From Eurosta solidaginis (Eukaryota > Arthropoda > Insecta > Diptera > Tephritidae), in the NCBI RefSeq assembly GCF_040869045.1, contig NC_090324.1, positions 193,624,028-193,688,027 of the forward strand: DNA of 64,000 nt, written 5' to 3'. The translations under genes and the position numbers were made by a program. The notes below the pieces were generated by a model. The model was not told where the DNA came from. It saw only the letters and a program-made list of their open reading frames with translations, and searched no databases. Shown here piece after piece: positions 10,272 to 20,584 of this stretch (position 1 is the stretch's first letter; every line of letters begins with the position of its first letter).

Positions 10272-11646
10272 GAATCACTATTGCTAGCAATATCGTTCCA
10301 ACAACCAGAAGAAAATAATATACGTGAATATAATACATAGCGCTATCACAGTTTCATCTCTATTGCTTTTATAACAAATTTTCTTAGTACATATTACATA
10401 TTATTATCATTATACTATGCCATTATACCAAATTGATATTTTGTTACACTCAAAAATAAGTTCTACTACAACAATATAATAATTTTGTAAGAGAGCCCCA
10501 ATTATCGGAATTTGTATCCAAACTTTATAGTCCTAAAATATGTTTTGTGAATGAAAAAAAAGGGCATTCAACCAAATTCTTACTTTGTATGTAGTATATT
10601 TACCATACATAAGTACATTTAATTACATTTTTTTTTTTCACACAAAGCGTTTATAACGATTATCAAAAAAAAGGGGAGACATAAATATATGTATAACTTG
10701 AAATATTACGAGCAAAAGTAAGAGAAAAGAAAAGAACTCCCAACAGAACAAACTTAGCCAGACTTAAGTATTCATATTAGATTTCGTTTTCGATTTCGGC
10801 CCAATAAAGTGTGAATTGTTGGATCATTTTTTTTTCTCTCACTTTATATACTACACACACTTACATACATTTTCATAGTGTAAATAGCTATTCGTAGTTC
10901 AACATTTTTTTTCTCGTTCTGAATTTGTCTTGGGACGATGCTATAAGCAGCCTTGTTTTGGCTTTGGAGCCTATGCTGTAGCCCTGGTTAAGAAACCTGC
11001 ACTATCGTATTTTTTTTGTAGCATACATGCGTTAATTGAAATGAGTATTGAATAAAAATTGTAAATAAAATGGGAATGTTGGTGTTCTGGCTCATTTAGA
11101 AGGCACGTAGGGTTACCAGGTAAGGGGCCACCGAAATTCAGGTGCGTCGTTTGCCATGGATTTGAGGGTGGGACAAGCACCGGGCGTCGCAACACCACCC
11201 GCGGCGCCCTCAAGTTATATTCGGCCCTTTTTGTTTATACCCTTTTGTATTTATTTTCAGCATTTTCTTTCCTCTGATTTTCAGCGTTGGTAACCGGAAA
11301 TGTCCGGTTCGGTAATTTTTTTTTGCGGTTATTATTTTTTTGAATTTAAATTTTGAATGTTTAACGGTCTGTCCGTGACATCCGGTTCGGCCGGATGTTG
11401 TTTTAGTTTGAATTTATGAGCGTTTTGAGTCGGTCTCTGCGCTTCTGTCGGGTTTTTTTGAATTTGACAGCGCTTTTGACAGTTGATTTTGAATAGGCGT
11501 GATAGGAATTTTTTTCTGTTTCTGACGCAGGAACAGTAAGGTTGGCAAGGACCCGCCCAGCCGACAATGACTAGCCACTGTGCACCACCACACCATGCCG
11601 ACCGAATTCCTTACTGCTTCCATCGTAAATGCGAAACCATAACAGA

Positions 11647-11658
11647 TGGCGCCCAACG
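11647..11658 (+). promoter_or_regulatory. Gypsy-1 primer-binding site
   Basis: TGGCGCCCAACG begins two bases after the LTR end CCATAACA. It matches the TGGCGCC start that pairs with the 3' end of tRNA-Lys-type primers in gypsy-group elements. After 12 bases the match to an extended PBS fades (GGATTTGG). Confidence 0.85.
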
Positions 11659-11839
11659 GGATTTGGTGCCTGAGGCGCTATCGCGCTGATCATTCCGGGT
11701 CAACTTGTGAAGTTGACCATCCCACCAGTCCGAGGTGAGCAGCCGCAGGAGCAGCCACCTGCGTTGCGGTGGGATGGTTGGACGGATAAAGTTGTCCGAA
11801 GTGATCATCTTTGACAGTTGCTGAGGGCGCTATAACAGA

Positions 11840-11851
11840 TGGCGCCCAACG
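11840..11851 (+). promoter_or_regulatory. Second, duplicated primer-binding-site-like sequence
   Basis: The 12-mer TGGCGCCCAACG recurs 193 bases after the first, within the same AACAGATGGCGCCCAACG context. Here it continues TGGCGCC, which is closer to an extended tRNA complement than the first site. It is not next to an LTR, so it cannot be the canonical PBS, but the primer could anneal here. Confidence 0.7.
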
Positions 11852-12281
11852 TGGCGCCTGAGGCGCTGGTCGCGAGGGTCAGTCGGGTCAACCTGTGAAG
11901 TTGACCATCCCACCAGTCCGAGTGAGCAGCAACAGGAGCTGCCACCAACGTTGCGGTGGGATGGTTGGACGGACCAGGTTGTCCGGGCTGGTCATCGAGG
12001 GCAGTGGCTGAAGGATCCACGTGACTGAACGTCAAGTTTCCGGATTTTTATATTCACCCGGTGATGCAGTGCTGAACGCACTTAGTTTTTTTTGTAATTG
12101 GGATTTTTTTTGCTACCGGAAGTTGTCCGTTAGTCGGCTTGGAAATATATACGTCCGCTAAATTGGGTTTTTTTTGTACAAATTTTTTTTTTTTTTAAGT
12201 TTTTTTTGTTTTAGCCGAATTAGTGTTGTCTGGAGTGAGTGTGTATGTGCGTGTGGTAAGGACCCCAGCTCATCCCACGTC

Positions 12282-12309
12282 CCAGGTGGTAGTTTAGAAT
12301 ACCACCTGG
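12282..12309 (+). other. Perfect 10-bp hairpin in the Gypsy-1 leader
   Basis: CCAGGTGGTA, an 8-base loop, then TACCACCTGG. The stem is perfect and sits in the GC-rich part of the leader. A packaging, dimerisation or translational role is possible but not shown. Confidence 0.75.
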
Positions 12310-12702
12310 ACTGTGGCGGGGTGAGCCGGGATTCAGAGTGACACTCCTTCCTGTCCCACCAGACTGGGGGAGCGGCGCCAAAACCGCTCCACCTATTGCG
12401 GCGGAGGCAGGAGGGGTGTCCAGTGAGAATGGACGGGAGGCCTCAACACCCCCAACCAGTCCCATGGGCGAGCCCCTGGAGACTGCCCCTGCGTTGCGGC
12501 TGCGCGTGTTGAGACCAACCCGTGTGTGCCTGGAGTAACCCTAGTGGCCCCAATCAGTCTCGGAGGGGGGGCCTTAAGACCCCCTCGCATTGCGGTTGGG
12601 AGAACTAGGGACAATAATGAATGGATTTGTGTTGTTTCTGTTTGTGTTTTCCTGTAGCCCGAGTGCCTTCGGGAAGGGGATGCCAGTATTCCCATTGATT
12701 AC

Positions 12703-12737
<35 letters not shown>

Positions 12738-12929
12738 CTAACCACCTTTTTTTCCCAGCTTTTGGAAATTTTTTTTATTCGGTACGATTATCTAAGTAAT
12801 CATTGTAGTTATTCTCGTGCATTTTTTTTTTTTATAGATATATACATTTTTTTTTCTTCAACAAACCATCGTCTGGAAACAGAAGTGTGGTTTGAACACT
12901 AGGATTTGACAAATTGCATTTTTTTGACT

Positions 12930-14325
12930 ATGTCGCGTGATCAGTCTTTTGGGCAACCGGGCCGGAATACTCCGTTCGGGAGTGCGGGGAATTTTAGGGG
13001 TAACCAGCACCGGGGTGGTAATAATAGGAGGGCTTTCCCCAAAGCCAAGCTTCCCTTGGTGGTACACACCCCAGTAGGGGGGCAATACGGAGATCCCGCG
13101 GGAATGAACATGGGCTCGGACCTGAATGACCCTCGCGATAAAATGGACAGACCTGTAAGCACCAGTAATCTTAATGCGCCCCTATTAAACGCGCATGATA
13201 TCTCGGGGCTAATGACCAATGTGTCGACTTATGCACCGGATGGAGCTGGTGCCTTACCATTACACCAAGGAGTTGGAAACTTTAGAGAAGCTGCAGGGGA
13301 CCGGGCGAATACCCCAGGAATGCAGAACGAAGCTACTCGTGGAGACTCGTGGGTGGAAGTGCTACACCGACTGTTTCAGGCTTCGCAGGAGGAAATGCGG
13401 AGGGAGATGGGGTCAATCAGAAACAATATGGACCAGCTCAATGCCGCTCTCAAATCTGCGGAGCAATCAATTCATCAGAACCGGAACGCAAATATGATGG
13501 ACCGTAACCCGCTCCAAACAGTAGTACCACCAATGTACCCTGCTCCGAGCAGCATAGTAGTGAAACCACAGGAGTGGAAAATCGCGTTCGACGGCACTGG
13601 AAGCGTAGCAGATTTCATTTTTAAGCTAGCTTGTGTGAGTGCACACAATGCACGGACGAACAAATAATGGCTAGTTTCCACCTGTTTCTTTCCGGGCGGG
13701 CCGAAGAATGGTACTGGCTGTTCACGAAACAAAACCCAAATGCGACATATGCCTTTTTGTGCTACTCATTGAAAAGAGAGTTCGGTACTTTGAAAACGGA
13801 CCACGAGATCATGATGGAGATCTCCATGCAGAAGCAGAAGGCAAGCGAGTGCTATGACGTGTTCCACACGGACATAATTTCCTTGAACGGGCGCTTAACA
13901 GAAGCCATGACGGAGGTTCTACTGATTGACATAATAAAAAGAAACGTCAACAGTAGCCTTAAGCTGATGCTTTTCAACGCAGAAGTAAGGACCCTTCATG
14001 ATCTACGCGATGTAGCACGCAGAGGTGAACGAGTGCTGAAAGAAAGCAAGCTGTTGGGAGCCACTTACCCAGAACGGTATGTAAAGGAAGCACGCGTGAC
14101 AATCCCGGAAATGAGGATGGAAGGCGAGGATTGCAAATTGGATCCGCAGATAGAGGCGCTGGAATATCGACGCAACAGGTGACCAGACTATTCGGGAATC
14201 CAATGTTGGAATTGCCAGGCAATGGGCCACACATACATATACTGCGAGGAACCCATTAGGAAACCTTTTTGTTCCAAATGCGGCCATAGAGGAGTATTAA
14301 CTCCAAAATGCCCTAGGGACCATCG
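12930..14325 (+). pseudogene. gag: Gypsy-1 gag
   Basis: The start is taken as ATG at 12930 (MSRDQSFGQPGRN), the first methionine with Gag-like text. The N-terminal 245 codons (to the TAA at 13665) are Gly/Asn-rich and then helical (EEMRREMGSIRNNMDQL). The capsid-like core continues in another frame from about 13635 (SGRAEEWYWLFTKQNPN, FHTDIISLNGRL), showing a frameshift. A TGA at 14180 precedes the nucleocapsid part: CWNCQAMGHTYIYC (14207-14248), a canonical CX2CX4HX4C knuckle, and CSKCGHRGVLTPKC, a degenerate second knuckle. Gag would form the cytoplasmic particle. One frameshift and one in-frame stop make it non-functional as read. Confidence 0.85.
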
Positions 14326-14340
14326 CAGGCAGGGAAACCA

Positions 14341-15234
14341 GTGCCCGAGCGAGAAGGCGGGGGAGCCTCGTTCGGCTTCATAGCTCCCACACCAGCCGGT
14401 GCTCGAGATGTCGTCCCGTGCACCGAACCAGAGGGTGAATCTCTGCATGGAGGTGGTGAGCTTCCGAGGTGCAGTAGTACCCTGGCAGAAGAACCCTCAA
14501 ACGTGATAATAACTTACCCTGACAGTACGGACAATTCGAATAGTTCTGAATCCGAGAGTCAAACGTCCTCATCCGCGATGAGCGAACCGACCAGAATACT
14601 GCAACGCCAGCATAGGGATATCGCTTGCCAGACGCATTTTTCACCAAGTCTAGAAGAAATGGAACCTAGGTATGAGCGAATAAGACATACCATTTTTGAA
14701 CAATACCCGGACAATATTTTGAAGTGCAGGAAGAGATACCACTTGAGAGTACAGGAGCGTAGACTACTGCAAGCCACCACGTTAACGCTTACAGAGGATG
14801 AAAGGCCCCTCGTAAAGGCTAAGATTAAGGATAGTTTTCTTGTAGGGCTGTTGGACTCGGGAGCCAACGTCTCCGTCTTAGGAAAAAATGGATTAGAATT
14901 CCTAGAGGATAACGGCTTCGATTATCAGCCCTTACATACGTTCGTATATACCGCGGGCGGCAACAAGCAAAAAAGTTTAGGCTCAGTATCTCTACCGGTC
15001 ACCTTTAAAAATATCACAAAGGGTTTTAGTTTTTACCTTGTCCCTTCACTTCTCCAAGAAGCCTACTTTATGGTAGATTTTTGGAGAGAATTTGCGTTAG
15101 CTCCCGAAGTATTCCCAAGCGTAGAGTGCATAGAGATTAGACCTGAAAAGGAAGAAGAACTTAACCTCCATGAATTGTCACCAGACCGGAAATTAGACTT
15201 ACAAAAGTTCATCGAGAAGTTAGGCCTAGGGTAA
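14341..15234 (+). pseudogene. pol: Gypsy-1 protease region
   Basis: An open stretch of 297 codons. The N-terminal 150 residues are Ser/Glu-rich linker. The aspartic protease signature LLDSGANVSVLG lies at about 14848-14883, with the DSGA active site intact and FYLVPSLLQEAYFMVDFW downstream as the flap/C-terminal part. It ends at a TAA (15232) before the RT, where a frameshift is needed to continue. The enzyme would mature the Gag-Pol precursor. Confidence 0.85.
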
Positions 15235-15239
15235 ACTAA

Positions 15240-16560
15240 ATTAGTGGAGCATCACATTGACACCGGTGATGCAGTTCCCATAAAAAAGCAAACATTTCCC
15301 TCTTTCGCAACCGAGGCAAGCCGAAGCTTTCAGGGAACTAGACAGGTTACTCGAATTAGGAGTAATAGAAGAATCAAACTCTCCGTGGTGTAGTCCTGTG
15401 GTACTGGTTCGGAAACCAAGCAAAGTTAGGCTGTGCATAGATTCCAGTAAGGTCAACGCGGTGACTAAGAAGGACTCATACCCCCTGCCTCATATCAGCG
15501 GCTTATTGAGCAGACTGAGAGATAGGCATTTTATTAGTGGCATTGATCTGAAGGACACGTTCTTCCAGATCAAATTGACAGAGTCCTCCAAGGAAAAAAC
15601 AGCATTCGCAGTTCCGGGGAGGCCTCTGTACCACTTCAAGGTAATGCCATTTGGTCTTTGCAATGGACCGCAGACTATGAGTAAGCTGATGGACAAGGCA
15701 ATCCTTTCGCGTCTACGAGAGAACGTCTTTGTCTACCTGGACGACCTGATGGTATGCAGCACTAATTTTGAAGACCACCTGAAATTGCTAGCGGAAGTGG
15801 ACAAATGTTTGAGAGACGCAGGGCTGACAATAAACGTGAAGAAAAGTAAATTTTGTTAGAAGGAAATACGCTACTTAGGGTACTTGATAGGCAGCGGGTG
15901 TTTGAAAGTGGATCCGGGAAAAATAGAAGCGATGAAAAACTTTCCGATCCCTAAATCCCCTCGGCAAGTGCGTAGGTTTGTGGGCATGGCGAATTGGTAC
16001 AGGGCGTTTATTACCAATTTTGCTGACTTGGCAGGTCCCTTGACCGACTGTCTCCGTTAGTCAGCAGGCCCGTTCAAGCTTACCTCTGAAGCTATAGAGG
16101 CTTCGAAAAGCTAAAAGTAGCTTTGAGTTCCGCTCCTGCCTTGGCCCAACCAGACTTTTCCAAAGAATTCGTAATACAGTGCGACGCTTCCAAAATAGGT
16201 GTTGGCGGAGTGTTGTTCCAGGTCGATGACGAGGGCGCTGAGCATCCGATCGCGTTTGTGTCGAAAAAGCTGAACAATGCTCAACGCAATTATACGGTAA
16301 CCGAGCTGGAATGTCTCGCCGCCATAATCAGCGTGAAGCGCTTCCGACCCTATGTTGAGGGATTACCGTTTCGGATTATCACGGAACACTCAAGTCTCAA
16401 GTGGTTAATGACTCAAAAGGACTTGAGCGGGAGGTTGGAGAAGTAGTCGCTCTTACTGCAAAGATACGACTTTAAAATGGAACATCGTAAGGGCACCCTG
16501 AATGTAGTACCAAATGCGCTGTCGCGGTTTGATGCTGATGAGTTAACTTTCACTACCACA
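15240..16560 (+). pseudogene. pol: Gypsy-1 reverse transcriptase and RNase H
   Basis: RT entry is frameshifted near 15285. The main frame from about 15330 has ELGVIEESNSPWCSPVVLV, VRLCIDSSKVNAVT, YPLPHISGLLSRL, GIDLKDTFFQIKL (motif A), MPFGLCNGPQTMSKLMDK (motif B) and VFVYLDDLMVCS (catalytic YLDD, about 15730-15765). In-frame TAG stops occur at 15857 and about 16058. RNase H follows in another frame from 16123 (VIQCDASKIGVGGVLF, ELECLAAI, ITEHSSLKWLM) with TEH in place of the usual TDH, ending at another TAG (16444). The connection text EHRKGTLNVVPNALSR leads into integrase. Confidence 0.9.
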
Positions 16561-17820
16561 CCCGGGGAAATAGATTTAGTCTCTCCCGAATTCAGCAGTA
16601 ACGAATATTTAGACTTGATTCGGACCGTCACCGAAAACGAGGAATCGCTTCCGGATTTACGAGTGGTGGACGGGGTAATTTTCAAACGAGTTAAATTTCG
16701 TAAGGGAGTGGAAGGGGAAGAAGTCTCGCTGTGGCGATTATGGTTGCCGAAAGGGTTGACTGAGGAAGCAGTGAGACTAGCACATGACGCTAACCGGAGT
16801 TATCATGGCGGGTGGCAGAAAACTTTAGAACGCGTTAGGCAGAAATACTTCTGGCCGCAGCAGGCTAAGGACATCAGGGACTACGTCCAGCGTTGTGATA
16901 CCTGCAAATCGGTAAAACCTACTAACCAACAGTCGAGACCACCTATAGGGAGTACCTTCGAATCCGAAAGGCCATTTCAGCGATTATATTGCGATTTCCT
17001 AGGGCCGTATCCGAGATCTAAACGGCGCAACCAATTTCTTTTTATAGTACTAGACCATCTTTCAAAATACGTTTGGCTAAAGCCCATGCAGAGAGCCACC
17101 ACTGTTAACGTTATAAATTACTTCGCTTCCGAAATTTTTCCAGCTGTAGGGGTCCCTGAGTTTATTCACAGTGACAATGGTAAACAGTTTATCTCGAAGG
17201 AAATGAACCAATTTTTTGCAAATTACGGGGTGACGCACGTGAGGACGGGGTTATATTCTCCCCAAGCAAACGCATCCGAGCGCGTTAATAGAGAAATTGT
17301 TTCGAAGATTAGGATTTTCCTGAAAGATAAACCAGACCATACCGATTGGGATAAGCATATACCCGAGATTTTATCTGTTTTGAGAATTGATTTCCATACG
17401 GCGATTCAGTGCTCTCCATACTTTGCATTATATGGCCAAAATATGGTCCAACATGCATCAACGTACAAAATTTTAGAGAAACTCGGCAGCCTTCGGGAAG
17501 ACCAGGTTACGGTAGTAAGCAGAACTGACAAGTTGACTAATATTCGTGAGCAGATCCGTAGAAATTTAGATCAGGCCAAGGATAGGGGAGTAACCACCTA
17601 TAACAAGCGCTCTAGGCAAGTCAACTACAAGGAAGGTCAGGAAGTTTTTCGGAAAAACTTTGCCTTAAGTAACTTCAAACAGGGTATTAACGCCAAATTC
17701 CTGCCGAAATACCTTAAGTGTCGCGTGCTCCGAAAAATAGGCAATGCACTGTATGATCTCGAAGACCTAAACGGGAAATTGATAGGTCGCTTTCACGCTT
17801 CGGATATTCGTCCGCAATGA
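16477..17820 (+). CDS. pol: Gypsy-1 integrase, intact open frame
   Basis: An uninterrupted 447-codon stretch, the best preserved part of the element. The N-terminal zinc-binding HHCC domain is visible (HDANRSYHGGWQKTLE, CDTCKSV). The catalytic core has CDFLGPYPRSKRRN (first D), EFIHSDNGKQFIS (second D) and NASERVNREI (E), so the DDE triad is present. The C-terminal domain includes YNKRSRQVNYKEGQEVFRK and IGRFHASDIRPQ, with no chromodomain or env after it. It lacks its own start because it is the end of a Gag-Pol precursor; upstream stops mean this copy would not be translated normally. Confidence 0.9.
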   Translation: MEHRKGTLNVVPNALSRFDADELTFTTTPGEIDLVSPEFSSNEYLDLIRTVTENEESLPDLRVVDGVIFKRVKFRKGVEGEEVSLWRLWLPKGLTEEAVRLAHDANRSYHGGWQKTLERVRQKYFWPQQAKDIRDYVQRCDTCKSVKPTNQQSRPPIGSTFESERPFQRLYCDFLGPYPRSKRRNQFLFIVLDHLSKYVWLKPMQRATTVNVINYFASEIFPAVGVPEFIHSDNGKQFISKEMNQFFANYGVTHVRTGLYSPQANASERVNREIVSKIRIFLKDKPDHTDWDKHIPEILSVLRIDFHTAIQCSPYFALYGQNMVQHASTYKILEKLGSLREDQVTVVSRTDKLTNIREQIRRNLDQAKDRGVTTYNKRSRQVNYKEGQEVFRKNFALSNFKQGINAKFLPKYLKCRVLRKIGNALYDLEDLNGKLIGRFHASDIRPQ

Positions 17821-18385
17821 ACCAGAAAAACGTTTCTTTGCCAAATTACAATTTTATTTTTTTTATATCTACCTACCAATCGGACTTTTTTTTGTCTGGG
17901 CGTTTTGGCGGTCGGGGACATCTCGCCCAGTATTCTCCCCGAGCACTGGCCTCATAGGATGTTCACACGCGAACTCACCCGTGAACACCCTGGCAGTCCA
18001 CGCTTAGGTCGGACTAGCCTTTCGGAGTTTGGACGAGTTCTCAATATCAAAATGTCTACACCTTTTTTTGTTTTGCCTTTCTGTGGGGGCGAGAGCCACT
18101 AGAAATCATCTTTCGGAGTTTTGACGAGTTCTCCATAACAAATGTCTAATTGCCGCAAAGCCCTTTTAAACTAGGAAACAGAATTAATTCCCAACTTGAC
18201 TTAAGTTTTTTTTTTTGATGGACCTATGTTGCCCGGCTAGCTTCGTAGTAGGACTTTGAGACTCTTATCTCAGGGGTGAGTCGTGCCCCACGTTGCTTGT
18301 CGTCGGAGGTCCCTGGCAGTGGCTTCCCACAGATGATTCGGTTTCCTGTTCGCTTCGTCGTCAGGTCTTCAAAGCGAAGCAGGTT
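17821..18385 (+). other. Gypsy-1 3' untranslated region and weak polypurine tract
   Basis: 565 bp between the integrase stop and the 3' LTR with no env-like ORF. An imperfect direct repeat is present (CTTTCGGAGTTTGGACGAG at about 18018 and CTTTCGGAGTTTTGACGAG at about 18110). The purine-rich AAAGCGAAGCAGG at 18371-18383 precedes the LTR start TGTTACGG and is the likely, though weak, plus-strand primer. Confidence 0.7.
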
Positions 18386-20013
18386 TGTTACGGTCTGCTG
18401 TTATGGTCTACGGTTACGATTCACTTGGGAGCGTTTTCGTGCGAACACACCTAGTGACTAGTGATGGGACCAAAAAGTTGCGATGCAATAGTTTCGAAAC
18501 AAGAAAAAGAAAGACCGGCGATTACTAGCGAAAAAAGCCACGAGTTTCCAGCCGTAGAACCGCAAAGAAGGAGTACAAAATTTTAGAAAAGAAAAGAAAA
18601 AAATAGCCACGAGTTTTCCGGCCGGGAAAAAACGCAAGAATTAGCTTTTTACTTGCGCAGTTAATCGGAAATTTTTATAAAACCAAAAAGCTTTATCGTA
18701 AAACTACTCCTATAAGGCGTTATACCAACGAGAAGATTTGTGATTTGCTTCAGCCTAAATTTTGGCGGCCCTGCGACCATACCCAAAGGATCGTATAACA
18801 TCTAGGACACAACTTCAACACCAAAGGCGTTAAGCTCAGAGACTGCTTCATTAGCACTATTGCTTACCTCAACTGCACGTCCCCAACGATATTCAACTCA
18901 TCGCAAAACACCCTCGCGTGCTGTGCACATTTTCAAGAGAGTATCGTGAAGAACCAAAGGACTGCAACGAGGAACCGCAGGCCGATTCCTTAACCCAACT
19001 ACCAAAGAATAAACCGGGAAATGCCCAGAAACTAGGAAGAGTCGATAGCGCAAGGTACCGACACAGTCCATTCCGACAAGCCTCGTTTTTACTCGTCTAT
19101 TTCGGGGTGGTAATAAACCTTACAACGATTGGGTGGTGGTGACACAATCTCCACGTATAGAATATCCAGTTGAAGTAGGTCGGCGTTTCACAGTCACACC
19201 TTGTGAGGAAAGTTCTAGTGATTCCGATTCGGATTCGGACGGCACTAAACTAAATGGTGATGAGAACCCTTGTTATCCGAAGATAAACCCCTTTCTCTAC
19301 GTTTACGAAGTACACTACCACCTTCGGAAAAGCGTTCGACACCACCTCCGCCTCCAGGGCCAGCAGTACGCTGCCGCGTAATACAACTAACGCCAAAATT
19401 ACCAAGTCATCCAGATCGTAAAGGTCAGCACGAAGTTTTATCGCCACCAGGTTCACTCGATTACCTCGGACCAGAGCGCAACAACCATCAACAGTACCAA
19501 CACAGCGCGCCCAAGGCCGCGCGCCATAACCAACAACAGCGACAACTTCACCAGCAACAACAACATCAACAGTAACCACGTCGGCAGAGGCCCAGGGTAC
19601 GTACTCTGGCGGCTATGTAAGTACCAGCAAAGTATAAACTTAAACATAATTAGTTAAAAGAAACTTCTAAGCAGTACTTAGAGAGTTTTATACAGCCCGG
19701 TTAAACCATTTAACAAGGGTCGATTTTTTTCGTCAAATTTTATTATTGAATACTTGAAATTGTTAGCTTTACAACAAAGGTCAACAATTTTTTATATCAT
19801 TTTAATAATATATTGTGTTGCTTTAAAATGATTGAAGTTAGCTCTATAAATTTTATTTATAATAAGCCGTCTCTATCACGTGAAACGTTTTAGCGATCCA
19901 TTTTTGGAGCTCAACCATAAATTGTTAGAAAAAATTTGCGACCGCAGCCTTTGGTCGATTATGCACGAATTGGCTAAAAGATTAAAACTTTTTTTTTCTT
20001 ATATCATACAAAT

Positions 20014-20050
<37 letters not shown>

Positions 20051-20584
20051 GAATCATTATTGCTAGCAATATCGTTCGAACAACCAGAAGAAAATAGTAT
20101 ACGTGCATATAATACATAGCGCTATCACAATTTCATCTCTATTGCTTTTATAACAAATTTTCTTAGTACATATTACATATTATTATCATTATACTATGCC
20201 ATTATACCAAATTGATATTTTGTTACACTCAAAAATAAGTTCTACTACAACAACATAATAATTTTGTAAGAGAGCCCCAATTATCGGAATTTGTATCCAA
20301 ACTTTATAGCCCTAAAATATGTTTTGTGAATGAAAAAAAAGGGTATTCAACCAAATTCTTACTTTGTATGTATTATATTTACTATACATAAGTACATTTA
20401 ATTACATTTTTTTTTTCACACATAAATATATGTATAAATATATGTATAACTTGAAATATTACGAGCAAAAGTAAGAGAAAAGAAAAGAACCCCCAACAGA
20501 ACAAACTTAGCCAGACTTAAGTATTCATATTAGATTTCGTTTTCGATTTCGGCCCAATAAAGTGTGAATTGTTGGATCATTTTT

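Larger units (their letters stand above)
8617..11644 (+). repeat. Gypsy-1 5' LTR (3028 bp)
   Basis: Starts TGTTACGGTCTG and ends CCATAACA, that is TG...CA. The same sequence, apart from two later inserts, recurs at 18386-25062. Contents in order: a G/A-rich start; a coding-like block (about 8990-9840) ending near GTAAGT; an AT-rich stretch with a (TA)n tract at 10234-10266; T-rich tracts at about 10629 and 10830; and a GC-richer terminal part with two VSVS-like palindromic boxes around CCGGAAATGTCCGG (11293) and CATCCGGTTCGGCCGGATG (11379). The first 2.4 kb matches the other LTR closely; the last 450 bp is visibly more diverged. Confidence 0.9.
11641..12026 (+). repeat. Tandem duplication of PBS-proximal leader, about 193-bp units
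   Basis: Unit 1 (11641-11833) and unit 2 (11834-12026) share AACAGATGGCGCCCAACG, CTGAGGCGCT, GTGAAGTTGACCATCCCACC and GTTGCGGTGGGATGGTTGGAC. Each unit contains the inverted pair ACCATCCCACC and GGTGGGATGGT about 45 bases apart, predicting a stable stem-loop in the genomic RNA. Confidence 0.85.
11645..12929 (+). other. Gypsy-1 untranslated leader
   Basis: About 1.28 kb between the 5' LTR and the gag start. It contains two tandem PBS-bearing units (11641-11833 and 11834-12026), T-rich tracts at 12090-12220, a GC-rich structured part at 12240-12610 with a strong hairpin at 12282-12309, a (TA)n tract at 12704-12736, and several T runs before the gag ATG. No ORF here looks like a gene. The region would be expected to hold packaging and dimerisation signals (general retroelement knowledge). 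Confidence 0.75.

Noticed and set aside
17821..18385. An env gene making Gypsy-1 an errantivirus
   Set aside because: Only 565 bp without a long frame, signal peptide or membrane segment lies between integrase and the 3' LTR.
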